This document shows, piece by piece, positions 1 through 13,500 of a stretch of DNA of 64,000 nucleotides (the stretch's first letter is position 1; every line of letters starts with the position of its first letter). Both the position numbers and the translations under genes were made by a program. The DNA is from Lanius collurio (taxonomy: Eukaryota; Chordata; Aves; Passeriformes; Laniidae): positions 916,768-980,767 of the forward strand of contig JACBWW010000090.1 in assembly GCA_020086605.1 (NCBI GenBank), read 5' to 3'. The notes beneath the pieces were generated by a model. The model saw only the letters and a program-made list of their open reading frames with translations, did not search any database and had not been told where the DNA came from.

Positions 1-183
1 TGATGAGGCACTGGCATAGGTTGCCAGAGAAGCTGTGGGTGCCACAACCCTGGAAGTGTTCATGGTTGGCTGGGACTTTCACAACCTGGTCTAGTGAAAA
101 TTGTCCCTATCCATGGCAGGGGGATTGGAACTGGATAATCTTCAAGGTCCCTTCCACCCCAAACCATTCCATGATAAATGTAA
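1..183 (+). repeat. CR1 LINE, 3' terminal fragment
   Basis: The text reads like the conserved 3' end of avian CR1: a 'gatgaggcactgg' opening, then 'ggttgccagagaagctgtgg', 'ccctggaagtgttca', 'caacctggtctagtg', 'cccatggcagggg'-like and 'ggtcccttcca' blocks in the usual order, ending near 'accattccatgat'. CR1 is a non-LTR retrotransposon whose copies are nearly always 5'-truncated. The window edge cuts this one, so its 5' limit is unknown. Orientation is plus, opposite to the genes. No coding capacity remains; the 73-codon open frame across it is incidental. Confidence 0.9.
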
Positions 184-382
184 TACAGTGCATCGCTGAG
201 CTTTCTGCAACCAGCTTTATCTAATATAAGGAATGATATTTCCCACTCACAGACTAGAACTGTTCTTTCTAATTAGCTGCAATACCTGATGATCAAGATC
301 AACCAGTTAACTATAGTAAATTCAAAACTAGCTCGATATATTTCTACTGAGAGGACAACAAAGTGCTAGTTTGAAATACAAC

Positions 383-388
383 TTTATT
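383..388 (-). promoter_or_regulatory. STON1: candidate distal poly(A) signal of STON1
   Basis: AATAAA on the minus strand (TTTATT on plus), followed downstream on the minus strand by T/G-rich sequence, 4.1 kb past the STON1 stop codon. No other gene is visible between the stop and this point, so it could end a long STON1 3' UTR. Inference only; a downstream gene's exon could also lie here unseen. Confidence 0.3.
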
Positions 389-3300
389 TTTTAATCAATA
401 TGCAATCTACAAAATGTTATTACAAGATTATCAGCATGATCTGTTTGTACTTATACTGACAAAAGACTCAAATAAAATTATAGTTTCCATTAGGAGTAAC
501 AGCACTGCTTCAGAGTTACCAAAATTATTGCTAAAAACTACTAACTGCAGCGCTTAGTTACTGTGTTAAGTAACAAAAAGACAAATAAATGCAAAATAGA
601 AGTATAGACATCAATACTGCAGCTAAGAAGTCTGCCAGGCAAAATAAACACAACCAAAAGTAACATGTAAAAACATGTGTTCAGATGTAAAATACTTTTG
701 GACAACTAATACAGAATCTGGAGGAAATCAAAGCAAGGAGCATAAGGATGACAGTAGCTTGATATCAATGGAGTGCATCATCATCCTCATTTCTGAAGAG
801 CTGCTACCCAGGGGCAACAGAACCATTGTTGCCAATCACTGCAAAGCTTCAGCTGTGACACCCAGTAATACCTCTTTTCCTATCCTCTGTGCTCTCTTCT
901 GGTTGGAATAAGCAGGCATTGCAGGTTTCTTACTTACTAACATAAAAGAATCATTTACACACCATTACCATTAGTCCTTCCTTCTTCTTTTTTTTGCCTC
1001 TCTTTCATTTTTAGAGACTTTGATGCAGATCCCATTTTGTCAGTTAAAAGACTTCCATTGACTTCAATGGGTGTTTGAATCCAAAATTACATCAAGTGCC
1101 ATTTACCCGGAGTAATACAATTAGTATGAGAAAGATGAATGCAAAGATAAAGTTTGTCGGTTTCAGCAAGTACAACCCTTTGTAAGTAAGGCAAACACGC
1201 TATAAAAATAGTTGTTCTTATTGATTTCTGTTTTAAACATAAAATATCCCAAACCCTGCTGGTCCTTTGTGAAGGAAGTGCAGATAATACCTAAATACTG
1301 CCCTGAAGTAAATGTTAGCAAAATGTCAGCATCTTAAGTGACCCAGACAGCTGGAAGCATTTCAGCAACTGCTGGCACTCGCTGAGGGAAGCCAAGATTG
1401 GACACATGTGAAACCCAGTTCCTCACATGATGCCACTACCTCATGGCTTATTTAAAGCTCCAGTCCTTCTGCTTGCTGGACACTGAGCATCTCAACAGCT
1501 TATAGCAACTGTTCCTCATCTCCATTCCCCTCCCCAAAATTACAATTAGACTACTTGTAGACCAGATTTCTAAAGAATTCAGAGCCCATATATTTACTCA
1601 CTATCAGCTGCTGTAACATTCAAGGAAAATGTTAGCAATGAGTCTTAAAGTTAAGACTTTATTCCTAAAGTTAAGAATATTTGTTCAGTAGGTCATGCTC
1701 AAGACAACGCAGAAGAAAGGGGAAGCCTGGGTGTTTCTGGTTTGACACACTGCAAAAGAAGAGGAAGTTAGAATTTGATGGGGAGAAAAAAGACAACCCA
1801 AATTTTCTTTCATTAGACTGCAGCCTAATTTTAAATTTTTTGACATTAAGGCATATAAACATCAGTGTGAGACTGAACAGGGCAATTATTTAACCTTAGA
1901 CTGCACTAATTGTCAAGTAATTGTCAAACTGAAAGCCACATATTAAACAAAGTAACTTTCTTTCAGTGTAGCAGTATTTCTATGGAATTAATTCCCTGTG
2001 ATCCTGATCCAATTCTGATTAAAGTTCATTGTGAGTCTTGCAAGCTTCAGATGAAAATCCAAGAGTTTGCAACCCAGATAAAGCTGTAGCTTTACCTTTT
2101 TATGTTAATGAGTTCAGTAAGTCTGAATGAGCACTTGCACCTTAACACAACTCTCTGGCAGGAACAGTGACTTGTAAGGTGGTCATTCATTATTTAAGCC
2201 ACCTACTGCAAACAGTAGCTTGTATCTTGAAGGGTCAACACTACACAGGCTCCTTAAACACATCCTGAGACACAGCAGACACCTGAGAGCAGAAAAGCAG
2301 CCACTGCTTCTGCAGAACCAGTAACACCACTAGGTACCAGTGCCCAGGAGGTGAGTGCTGTGACTGGAGATCCTAAGGTGAAAGAGAGGTGGAATGGAGA
2401 TATTCAGGTTCCTCCTACTTAAGAACAGAAAAATAGGGGCCAGCTGGGCAAGACAGGCTTTGGAGAGCAATCACTGTTAATAGGTTTACTGAATTAGCGG
2501 TATTAATGCCAATCAAAACAAGTCAGCCTCAGACAAAGGTAACTGCAGGTAATTGCAATGCATGTTTTGCTTCCTCTACCTCACTGAGCAAAGAGGTTAA
2601 TAAATATTGTAACTAGTACAACCGTGGAATTCAGCAAACTGCAGAGCTCGCCGTGTTGCCAAGTATAAACACTTTACCCTGGTGCACACTGTGCCTCTTG
2701 ATTCAGCTGAACAGAATATAAACCAGTTATTAATAAAACACACCAAACATGACTTGAAGGTGCTAATGGCTTCTCAAGTCAAAACGCAGACGGAGGATGC
2801 AACAGCTGAGACATATTTGGATCCCTACTACAGCCCAACGCTTGCTTAGATTTATAACAATATAATCTGCTAATAAAAAGGGATATATAGAGAAGTCCAT
2901 ACCATAATAGTCTATCTGGGGCTTTGGCAATGCAATGCCCATAAAAAACCTGCCCTCCGGACTTACTATAGAATCTATTACCCATTTCATTCTCAGCTTC
3001 TGGATGGGGGGAAAAGTTTATTGTGATGAACTAGGTTCATATAATGGTCTTCTGTTTCCTCAGACTGGTAATTTTCTCTGTGTATATCCCACATATTTCT
3101 ACTTTTGGGGAATAACATTTATCTGTATTTCTACACAGTGTTCATATAAGCATTTACAAGCTGTACAAAATATAAAGTGAGGCAGTGCATTACTATATTT
3201 TTGTTCTCCACTAATTTTTGTTTGAAGTAAGGATAATTTTAGGAAAACTGCAGCCAAAAGAAAAAAAAGTATCACGAGCATTTTTTTAATTTATCATATT

Positions 3301-4498
3301 TTTTCAAACTTGGAATTACAGCCTGCAGAAAATTACAAAGGGGATAATGGCTAAAGGGAAATATTAGAGCCTTTCCCTACAGGCCAATTGTTTGTTGACA
3401 CACTGACATTAGTGATTAGCAGCTCAGGCTGCCTGAATGAAACATCACAGCTTCATGTCTCTTGTGACAGTCCATCCCTGCATTATTTCCCCATGGAAAA
3501 TGCCTTTAGAGCCAGTAGCATGAAAACATCTCCCTTCCCATGCATGTCTGAAAAGTTACTCAAAGCCACAGCTCCTGCAGTTTCCATACCAACATCTGGA
3601 ACTTGCATCCTAAAGGAGACACCGAGGAAACAGCAGCAACCAGTCTTTTGTCCAGCTTGTGGGGGAAAACTTCTGCTGTAAATTCTCAACGTCTCATCAG
3701 ATGAAATGGGCCTGGACTGAATTACACTCTGAGAATCCACCCCTTATCTCACTTGCTACCGTAGTGAAAAAGAACTGTCTAATGCTGGCACAGAAACTCC
3801 AATCACATCTGCCATATGTTTTTTTTGCCCAAGAGATTACTTAGAGTGAACCTATAAAGTGCTGAGGAGGAAACAGTCGCAGCCACAGAAAAATAAAGAA
3901 TATTATTGCAGAGGACCCTTTTTCCCAGTGTAATCACCCAGTTTCCAAATCATTAATTAAGGCTCGTGTTGAGAGTATTACTTGGCCTTGTTCTCTTCAT
4001 GTACTTCAGGGGGCGCTGAAACAGGAGGGACTTTAGTTTTCAAACAGCACTAAAAAAGGTAATTGGTCCTGCCGGCCCTTACATAGGTGCTGGTCTGCAC
4101 ATACACACTCTGGCAGCTTTTATTACCAAATATTGTATGTCCAAGTGACATGAGCCCTTTGATTAGTGCCTTTAGGTTTCAATATGGAGTATGAGATCAT
4201 TCCCAAGTTAAAGCTACACAACAGGAAAATTATATATTAGAATCAGTCAATGAAGTGCTCACATTCTGCAGCTCTGACAAGGAGACCTCATTCATCCCAG
4301 GACTCCCATGACAGGAAGTTTACTTGAATGCAGGCCAGTCAAATGAGTACTGAGTTGCAGACTCGAACCCTTAAGCACTAAAAAAAATTCTATGACCATG
4401 TTTACCCTAGACTAGGTCACTGCGCTTCTTCTAACAATAGAATTTCCTATGTAAATTGATTCCTACTAATATCCTATAATGGTGCCTCCTGTCCTCTT
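389..4498 (-). other. STON1: STON1 3' UTR and/or downstream flank, no coding sequence seen
   Basis: AT-rich sequence with no exon of a recognisable protein on either strand. Further minus-strand AATAAA hexamers occur at 1658-1663 and 3017-3022. GTF2A1L, which follows STON1 in mammals, has no exon that I can recognise here. The 97-codon plus-strand frame at 3388-3681 and the other short frames look like chance. How much of this span is transcribed cannot be told from sequence alone. Confidence 0.5.
4119..4124 (-). promoter_or_regulatory. STON1: proximal poly(A) signal of STON1
   Basis: First AATAAA on the minus strand after the STON1 stop, about 375 nt downstream of it. It is followed within about 25 nt by a GT-rich element ('gtgtgtatgtg' on the minus strand), the usual arrangement of a functional cleavage site. 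It would give a short 3' UTR. Confidence 0.55.
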
Positions 4499-4573
4499 TC
4501 ACTGCATTAGGCAGTTGCCAGCCTTATCTGGGTCTTCTCCATCAAGCCTAATCCACTTCTTTTCAATTTCAAC
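4499..4573 (-). CDS. STON1: STON1 coding exon 4 (terminal)
   Basis: Follows the acceptor 'ctacctacag'. It encodes VEIEKKWIRLDGEDPD and eight more residues, residues 712-735, then TGA at 4499-4501. This is the stonin-1 C-terminus after the mu homology domain. It is too short and too internal to show as a long open frame. Confidence 0.93.
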   Translation of the reverse strand, partial: VEIEKKWIRLDGEDPDKAGNCLMQ

Positions 4574-7500
4574 CTGTAGGTAGAAAACAAAAAGCAGCAG
4601 GTAGAATTAGCAAATAACTGGACATTGAAAGTGTGAACTGCAGCAATGGCATGGAAAAAGCTTTGACACAAAATCAAAATATTTCCAGACCCAACAGATT
4701 TCAAAACCACCACTCCCAAAAATAGCTCAACTGAGGAAAAACAAAGCTGCATTCACAGTCCTATTTTTCAGCCTCATCTTTGATCAAAGAATTATTATTT
4801 AATGATGCTTTTGCTCAAAGTCATTACCAAAAGTATGTGTAAGATAGAATACAAAGCACATTTGTTTTTCAAATACTCTGTTGAGGAGCAGGGAGGAAGA
4901 AGAGGAGGAAAACATGGAGAGCATAGCCCTGAGAATACCTGGCAATTGTAAAAAGCTTTCTGAACCACGTGTTTCTGGGGCTGCAGATCACTCTCTATGC
5001 CCAGAGACCTCACTTCTGTTCCTGAGGCACAGGTATCATGAACAACGAACTGGACAGTAGCAAATGGATACCAGTCAGATGGTATCTCCTGGTCTGACCC
5101 AAGTTCCAGTTTGTAAGACAGGCTGTGTGGATGATCCAAACCTTGGGAAAAAAAAAAGAAAACCACCACACCATTAGTGAATTACCTTTTCTTTGTTTCA
5201 TCTCCTAGCAAGAGAGTATAGCTTTACCTTTTATATACACAGAGTTGTTGTTATGATACAAGATTATTCTGTCTTTAGTCTTTTGCTACTTGGGCATAGG
5301 CTGGCCCCTTATTAATTTTTTGTCTGCTTCAGGACATTTTTCACACTCATTGCAATTTTACAAATCAATTTACACGAGATTTACCAGATTCTTTCAGCTT
5401 CTCATTGAGAGAGAAATATTACAAACTTAAGGCTTTGTTGCTAAATTCAGACTATTTGATGGAATCTCAGTTTTCCCTCGAAAATACATTTCTTACTCTT
5501 ACAGAAAAATAAAAGCTGGAAGGTCCCAGTGTGGCCAAGGCAGAGATGCTGCCCTGCATCCAATAACCCCCTTTCCAGAGCTGTCCACTGCAGAAATTTT
5601 ATTGCAGTGCTTATTTCAAGCACCTCAGCTATCTTGTGTACCATCATTTATTACAGTATGTCCAGGGCAGGAAGATAAAGGTGCAGCTCAGAGTGCTGCT
5701 CAAACAAGATACATCCCACCTGCCAGGATAAGGGCTACCTGGAGTCCATATCTAGCTTGGAAAAGAACATACCCCATTTCTGCCAAAAAAAAAAAGTATT
5801 GCTAAGATAACTGTGATGTTATAAGGCAGAGTCATGAAGGATTTGTGCAGCATATTCTGAATTACTTTAATCATCCTAGGGCTGATCCCAAGGATCATTT
5901 TCTTTAGCATTTCTTACATGAGCCAATAAGAACAGGCACTTCTCCTGGAACACCAAGGTGAAAACCTGCTTCCCAAAGCAACTGGAGTCAGCAGACTCAC
6001 TGCCTGTGAAAGCAGGATTATACAATTTAATATAATGAAAAGAATCCTCTCCAAATTCTTCAGGGCAAAACGAAGCAATTCTGCATTTCTCCTTCTCTCC
6101 AGGATTTTAATCATCAGCATAGACAACTAACTATGCTTTGGCTGCAGGCAGGCGGTGGGGGGAAAGAAAGCAGAGAAAGGATTGCCTGTATTTTGTCAAA
6201 GGCAAGCCTGGCAGGGTATATTTGGTTTTCATCCATTACACTGAATGGAATCTCAAAGTTCAGGAAAAAATGTCCCATTCTTTATGCACTGGCTTTCTCC
6301 AGTGACAGGAATCAATTTCGTATCAGAATGAAGGAAATACTGAAGATGGTGTTAACATAAACTGAGCTTTATCCATCCCATGGGAAAAATCATGGTAATA
6401 TTCCACAACCACAGGCTCACTGGCATTTTGCGAGGCAAAAATAAATTAAAAAGCTGCATCTCCATTGCTCCTAGGACCCTTGGGCTGGGTCCCATCTGTG
6501 CTGCAGGTTTTGCCTGTAACATTGCACACACCTCTGGGCACACCTCAGGAGAGGGTCCTGCAAGGCATTGGAGCACAAAGGCCCTCAGTCTGCGAGGAGT
6601 GCCGTGCCAGGGGCATGCAGCATGTGGCTGAAGTCTCAGGACAGTAACACAAAACACAGAGACCAGTAAAACTGCAACATCAGGGATTTTATTATGGAAA
6701 CAGAGGAGGGAACAAAGTCAGAAATAAGGATTACAGCCACCTGCCAACATCTCGAGAATGAAGCTGCAGCATGGAACAAGTGTGAGGAGGAGGAGATGGT
6801 GTTTTATCACTCATGCACCCAGGGACAGGGAGATCTCTGCATCGCTGTGATGTGAGCCTTGTCCATGTCCTGCTGCTGGTCACCTCTTGCTGTGTCCAAG
6901 CCCATTTCTCCTGCATTAATACTCTTTTGGTCCACAGTCACTCTTCCAGACTGCCTGGACATGGTGGAATGAGCCTCTGTTGATGCAGGCCTCTCCATCC
7001 TTGAATCCTCCATCATCCCAGCAATAGGACACCACAAGGAACATCCTCTTCCAGAACCACACCGCAAGATGTCATCCCATCCCAACTGTGATCCTTTTGG
7101 CTCCCAGGACCTGTTCCCCTCTCCCATGGTGATGCCAGGATGCAGCTTGGCAACACACTCACTTGACCTGGTCTTTGTGCTGTTTGCTGGATCAGGCTGC
7201 ACAGTGTCAGCTACAAGTGAAGCATCCTGGGGAGGACAGCAGGAATTGCAGCACCATGACTTGTCTTGGCCAGGGAAAAAGCAATCTCTGTCTCTGGGAC
7301 TGTGGTTAATCAAGGCTCTGAGGAAAAATGGTTTGTTGCTTGTAGTTCATTTGTGGTAGAAGGCAGTCAGCATAGATCTAAGGGCTTTTAGAGATCAAAT
7401 TCAGAATCTTCCTGGAGTTTTTTGGGGGGGAGTAGGTCTACGAAGAAACAAGTAGCAATGGGAATTGTCTAGTAAATTATTTTTTCTTCAGAGAAATGGA

Positions 7501-10500
7501 ATCCAGAAGTAATCACTGCTTGGAATTTTGCTGGGCAGATGTCAGATGGTAAGTGTTGAATAAGAGATGTCCACTTGAGTCCAGGCATAAATGGGCCATA
7601 CCTCTTGGTGCACTGCTGAAGGTTTTCCTGCCAGACATGGCATAGTTGTGCTTCTAGGACCATCTAGCCTTTAAAGAAACCTCTGGGTTTATATTCCAGC
7701 TGGCCCACACCCATGAGGCTGTGTTGGTGAATGCAGTGAATTCTGGGGTGCTTCCTTTTCCTTGGGTTGTAACCTGCAATGGCAGAGACAGTAAGTTTGG
7801 GATTTGGATAAGGCTACTGCCTTGGGTCCTCTGGAGCAGCTTCCATTGGACCTTTTTGCCTATTCCTAAAACACAGGGTTCCCCCCAGCCCATCTGCCTC
7901 TTGTGCCAACACCAAGGTCAGAAGAAGGTACTCACCCCTTCACTTGTGGAGTTCTTCTGCCACTGCTGGGCTGTGCTAGGAGTGCAGAGCAATTTCTTCC
8001 CATCGGCTATCAGATGATAAAGTGACTGACCAGCATTTTGGAAGACTATGAGCATCACCTTAGTTTTCACCTAAAACTGAGCCGTTCTTGTCATCTCTGC
8101 TCCATGAAACCACTGTTTCCCAGGCCTTGTGTTACACTGGAGTTAGAAGAAGAAAGGCTGTGTGTAGAAGATCCTTTTGCAAAAGAAACTGTAATGCTGA
8201 AAAAGGCAGGTGTTGGCCAGAAGGAGGGAAAGGTGGTGCTGTAGAAGGACAGGTGGGTTGGAGCAGGCACAGTGTGCTACGGTGACATATTTGGGGCCCT
8301 GACATTTTCAAGATGACCTATTCAAGCCCAGCTACCCAAAATGTGGGCCCATCAGGCACCATGGAGACGTGACCACCTGGACTGATGAAATCAAACCTGA
8401 AAGGCAACCAGATAATTTGGGGACATAACTGAGCTTTTACCATCTGACTTTTGAGACAGAAACCCTGCAGTGTAGGTGTCTATGCAACTTGTTAAGACTT
8501 CACTGAATTGAGAGATTTTAGTCTGCTTTAATCTGAAAATCTGGTTGTTGTTTCCTAAAAGCATTCCAAATTCCTGCTCTCTTTCTCCAAAGAATACCAA
8601 CAATAAAGCCAGAATAAACAAACGAAAGATCAGTAAAACTATGAAAATAGATTCCAAATATAATTTAGCATTCATATAGCATTTCAAAAGCAATTAATAA
8701 TATAATTTTGCACTTAATAACACTGTTTAACCCTATTTCACCTAAAGCAGCATTCAAGCAGCCTTGATCTGAGAAACGCTCATGAAGCAAAGCAATTAAA
8801 GTCAAAATAACGTACTGGTTATCTTAGTTATGTAATAATTCTATTTTTGCCAAAATAGATCCAGTTCTAAAACTCTTATTTTGAACATAAAAACATAAAT
8901 AATTACTAAGAACAGGTTTACATTAGGGTTGTTAGAAGTTAACTCCTGCAGCTATGTCTAAATGGGTACATTTGTCCAACCTGCTGGGAGAAGTGCATAG
9001 GAAATAGAGGAGTGGGACAGTACCACCACCAAGCAGCAGCTCACAGTGGTGCCAATGCCAGAAGAAGGTGACTGGACAGGGATAGAGCCCACCTGAAAAA
9101 GTCATGGCTTTGAGTTTCAACCTAGGCAGTCTAGAAAATAAGAAAAGCAGGATCTGGTAGTAGCTGGGGACCACATCACCTCCCACAACAGAGTCCATGC
9201 ACAGATGCTAAAGGCAGTAACAGGGCTGCCAGCAGCCACAAGCTCCCCTAGCTCCAATTTGCTGTGTTATTTAGCCCCTGCTTCCTCAGTGTGGCTCCAT
9301 GATGCAGAATGAAGGAAGAAATAATCAGCTGAAGAACTGTTGCTTTACACAACGGCTCAAGGATGGAGGTGTCCTAGCAGGAAGCACCACAGGGCTCAAA
9401 TTTACACAGCAAGTGATTAAAGCACAGCATTTTGCAGTCTAGTCTCTGCCCTGCTCCCTGGGAACTCCCTGGGAAGCAGCTGACACAGCTTCTCCACTGC
9501 AAAGTCTGGCCCCCGTACTGTGCTAAAATCATAACATGTTCTGCGTTTCCTTACACAAAGCCCCAGTTTCACAAACAGACTCAATTTGCAGAAATTTCAC
9601 TGGATCAGCCCTTCAAAGCCTATTGCTTTTTTCCATATTCTTTTTTTTTTTTTGTTAATAATGCTAAAATTCAGACTTCAAACTCAACATCTATGTATCT
9701 GAATAGGCACAGGCAGCTTTTATTAGTCTGGTGTTTCTTGCAGCCCCTACTGACTTCACTTGGCCAGCACTTTTCCAAGAAAACACTTTAGTAGAATCCA
9801 GAGAATATTAACATATTTCAATGTCTAAAAATGGAGCCACAATGTAACTGTAGGCAACACTTCCTTCTCCCTTCCTTTTTCATTTTTTTTAAGAAGCCTT
9901 GGACAAACTTTTTTGAAAGCAAAATCCTCAGCATATTTTTCTGCCTGTGGTAAACACATTATGAAAGTTTACATATTTCTATTAGTTTGACTGTCTCCAG
10001 ACTCTTGGCACGCCTTGGGACAGCTCTATTTTTAAACTCTTAACTGTGTACAGAGCACTTGATAAAGAGGTTTAAAATTTGACTGGGCAGTATTACTACT
10101 AAAATGTTTTTTCAAATGCACAAACATTTCACAGACACAAATGATTCTGCAGATCTCAGCTAGAGAAATTATTCAAATGTCAAAAGTTTAAGCTACTGGT
10201 AGAAAATAATGTCAAGCCTCAAAAAACCCCAATTCTTACTTCCAAATAAAACTGAAGTTAATTTTGCACATCAAATCATCAGGCGAAAGAACTACAGGGA
10301 TTTTGGAAGACTTATAATCTTCTTTAAAATTGCCTAAACTGTTGGCTTGATTTTACAGAAGCTAACCTACATTAAATTGCAAAGAATACTAAAAACAGTC
10401 CTGTAAACCTTGGGAAAACACATGGATCACAGCAACATGGTGCAAATCTCTAAAACCTGGAACACAAGACAGGAATTTTGAAGACCTGAAGAATCTCCTT

Positions 10501-13500
10501 CTGCCTCCTAGTTCTCCTGCATCTCTCCATCAACTCCTCTGCCCTCCCTGTCCATTTTCCAGTCTCCTCAGCCCATGCCCTTATCTTTCCTCTCTCTGCC
10601 ATCACTCTTCCCCCACCATTAGTCCTGGCCTAGTAGTAGAATACCTGAAACCAGGACTTAAGAAGATAAAATCTTTTTCTGGACATTTTAAAGAGTCAGT
10701 TAGCCCAGACAGGATAATATAAGATTAGGACAATCCATATGTTAGTAAAACACACTTACTCCCTTTTTAAAAGTACAGATTTTACAGATATTTTACATGA
10801 AATACAAAAAAAAAAAGACAGGTGCCCTTGTCCTACACAGATCCCCAAAGCCTCAGGTACACATAATGCAAGGAATCAAGAAAAGGATCAAATGCCTTCA
10901 CTCTACAGAACTCAGGATACCATATTACTCAAGAATTTTTATGCCTTTAGGAAAGTACCTTAGGAAAGTCTTTAGAGAAAGGTAAAATGACTAAAAGCTG
11001 GAAATTTAAATCCAAATATTTATATTTTTCCTTTTTCAAAAAGTCAAATTTTCTCCTTTAAATTAAGGTAACTTAACTACTTCCAAGTGTGCAATTGATA
11101 ATATAGCTGCTTTTACTGCAATACAAGTTTTCAGTGAGGTACCACCACCAGAAAGAAATGGGAATAAAGTGGGAGGCATTTTTGTCAGTGAAGCTATTGC
11201 CATGAAGGTACAATCTCAGTGCACAAATCCATGAAAGAGGTAATAGCAATCAGCCTTTGCAAAAGTACAGTTGCCTTCCTACAGCAAATTTAACCATAGC
11301 ACCTTCTAGTTCTGTATTGTACCTACCACTTCTTAAATGATGCTAGAAAGCCAAGACTCAGCAGTGACAACACCACCTTTCCTATTAGCTGTGTGATATT
11401 GGGTGAACAAATCATTTTACCAACCAGTTTCTGCTTCCCATCCCACCCATTGCCCAGCTGGTACACAGGAAGCATAAACTCTTCCCTCATCAGCCTTACT
11501 GCTACAGACTTGAGGTTTACTCAGAATGATCAGCTCCACTTCCACGATACTGCACACTTGATATGACTGACAGTACATCTGCCTCCATCAAATAAATTAG
11601 GAAAACATCGTTTTAAAAAAATCTCTAAGTCTGTAATCTCTTTCCCTAAAAGATTACTCCAGCTTCTACCAGCAACATACCACAGATAAATCCCAAACCA
11701 CAACAGCTGATGGAGGTACACAAGCATAAACCCAGTGAAGACACACACCCAAGCCCATCACTTGATAGCACAGATTATTTACTTGAATTTTTATCTGGAA
11801 GCCTGTCAATCTTCCACACCACGGCCCTGTAGGCACTCTCGTATTTTGCTGTTCCAACTGAGACTTGGATTACAGGATCAGATTCAACCTCATGCAAAGC
11901 CCCAAGGCATGCTCTCCTATTCATTTTTGCTTTTAGGGACTTTTGCCTTTGGAGATTCATGGTCCAAAGTGCTTTGATCCACTGTGTGGGAACAGGAAAG
12001 CGTATCATAACATTTTCACAGTATTTCGCAGAGGGTGAACGTGTCAGGATCTGAGCAGTTGAAGACATGTTTATGAAAGCTTGAAGTTCAATGTATGCCC
12101 CCTGAACCACCACTGCAGCCTTCACAGAAAAGGGAAGGTCTTGCCCACTGTAGTGCGTCCTGAAACGCATCAGTTCCAGCCTGCAGGCATCCGGGGGTGT
12201 AAACTTAATAATCCGGGATTGCTCAAATTCCTGCGTTTTGACACAGTTATGGAAATGGCAGTCGAGAATATCGATCCACTTCCTCTCCTGCTCCTTCTCA
12301 AAGTAACGCTCATCCCTCTTCTGGAGCTCCAGGTCGTTCAGGGTTAGAAAACACTCAGCACCACCATTCACAAAACACAGGCAGTAAATGTGTGTGATGA
12401 CCGCACTTTCTACGAGTTTTCCTTCTGCCTTAGTGACTTTCCCCCAGAAGTTATCCACTATTTCCAGAGTCATTTCCTGCTCTTCATAATTCCTCTTTTG
12501 TCTGGAAACAGCAGGAAGTTTCATGAGCTCCTCCTCGACCGTCACGAGGAAATCGGTGAAGTCGTTATAATCTGTGGTGCCCAGCTTTAACATCTGCTCC
12601 ACCTCCGGCTCATGGATCACCTCCACTTTGGGATGGTACCTCCTCTTCTCCGTGTAAGACACGCACTCGATCTTCACAGTGTGGATTTTTCCTGAGACAT
12701 TGTAGCTCTCCAGTTTGGGTTCAGACAGCTTGCACTGTGGCTGCAGCTGGAATTCCTTGAAAGGTTTCTCCAGGCCCTTTTCGTAATACATCTGCAACAC
12801 CCCTCCAGCCAGGACACTCAGGTAAATAGGGCCCCACTGCCGAGATGACATCATGTTCTTCTTTTCAGGAATCCTCAGCATGAAGGGCCACCCATCTGAT
12901 TTCAGGCTCCTGAAAAGGCTGCGTGGGACGGTGGGGGACATCTTGTGCCACGCGTGGGTGCTGGAGGTGGGTGGGTTTTCCACAGCCTCACAGTTGTCAG
13001 CTTGCAGATGTTCAAGCCTCTCACAGATGTAACTGAAGGAGCCCTGGTTAAGGCTCTTCTGATCATGACAAGTTTCTTTGTCTCTAGGATGACACCCGCT
13101 CCTGTCAAGCACTTTGTCCTTCCTGTGCATGCTAACATTAGCTGGCAACATGCTAAGGGAGCACCCTTCCTTCCAAAAAGGACTGGAAAAAGCACAGTCA
13201 CTGTGCAAGTACGGAAAGTGTCCTGGAGCCAGCTCCTCATAGCTTCCTGGTGGGCTAGGGCTTCCTTCCTCTGCTGATTTGGAGACCAAAGTCTTAAGTG
13301 GATGGTCATTAGGTGAGGAGTTCAAAGGAAGGTTGCTTGGTTTCTGTGTGGCTAAGGATGAGCAAATCCCAGGGGATGGAGGAGGGTTAACATTTGTTGG
13401 CCATTCAGGGATGGGATAAAGCATGTGAACCCCAGACTTCGGAAAGCACAGGTTTCCTGGGTAGTCTCTGGTGGGTGTAGTAAGAGGAGAGTTGCTGGGG

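Noticed and set aside
6807..7313. 168-codon minus-strand frame in STON1 intron 2 as a gene
   Set aside because: No family resemblance, no splice context, and it lies in a possible repeat; kept only as an unclassified block.
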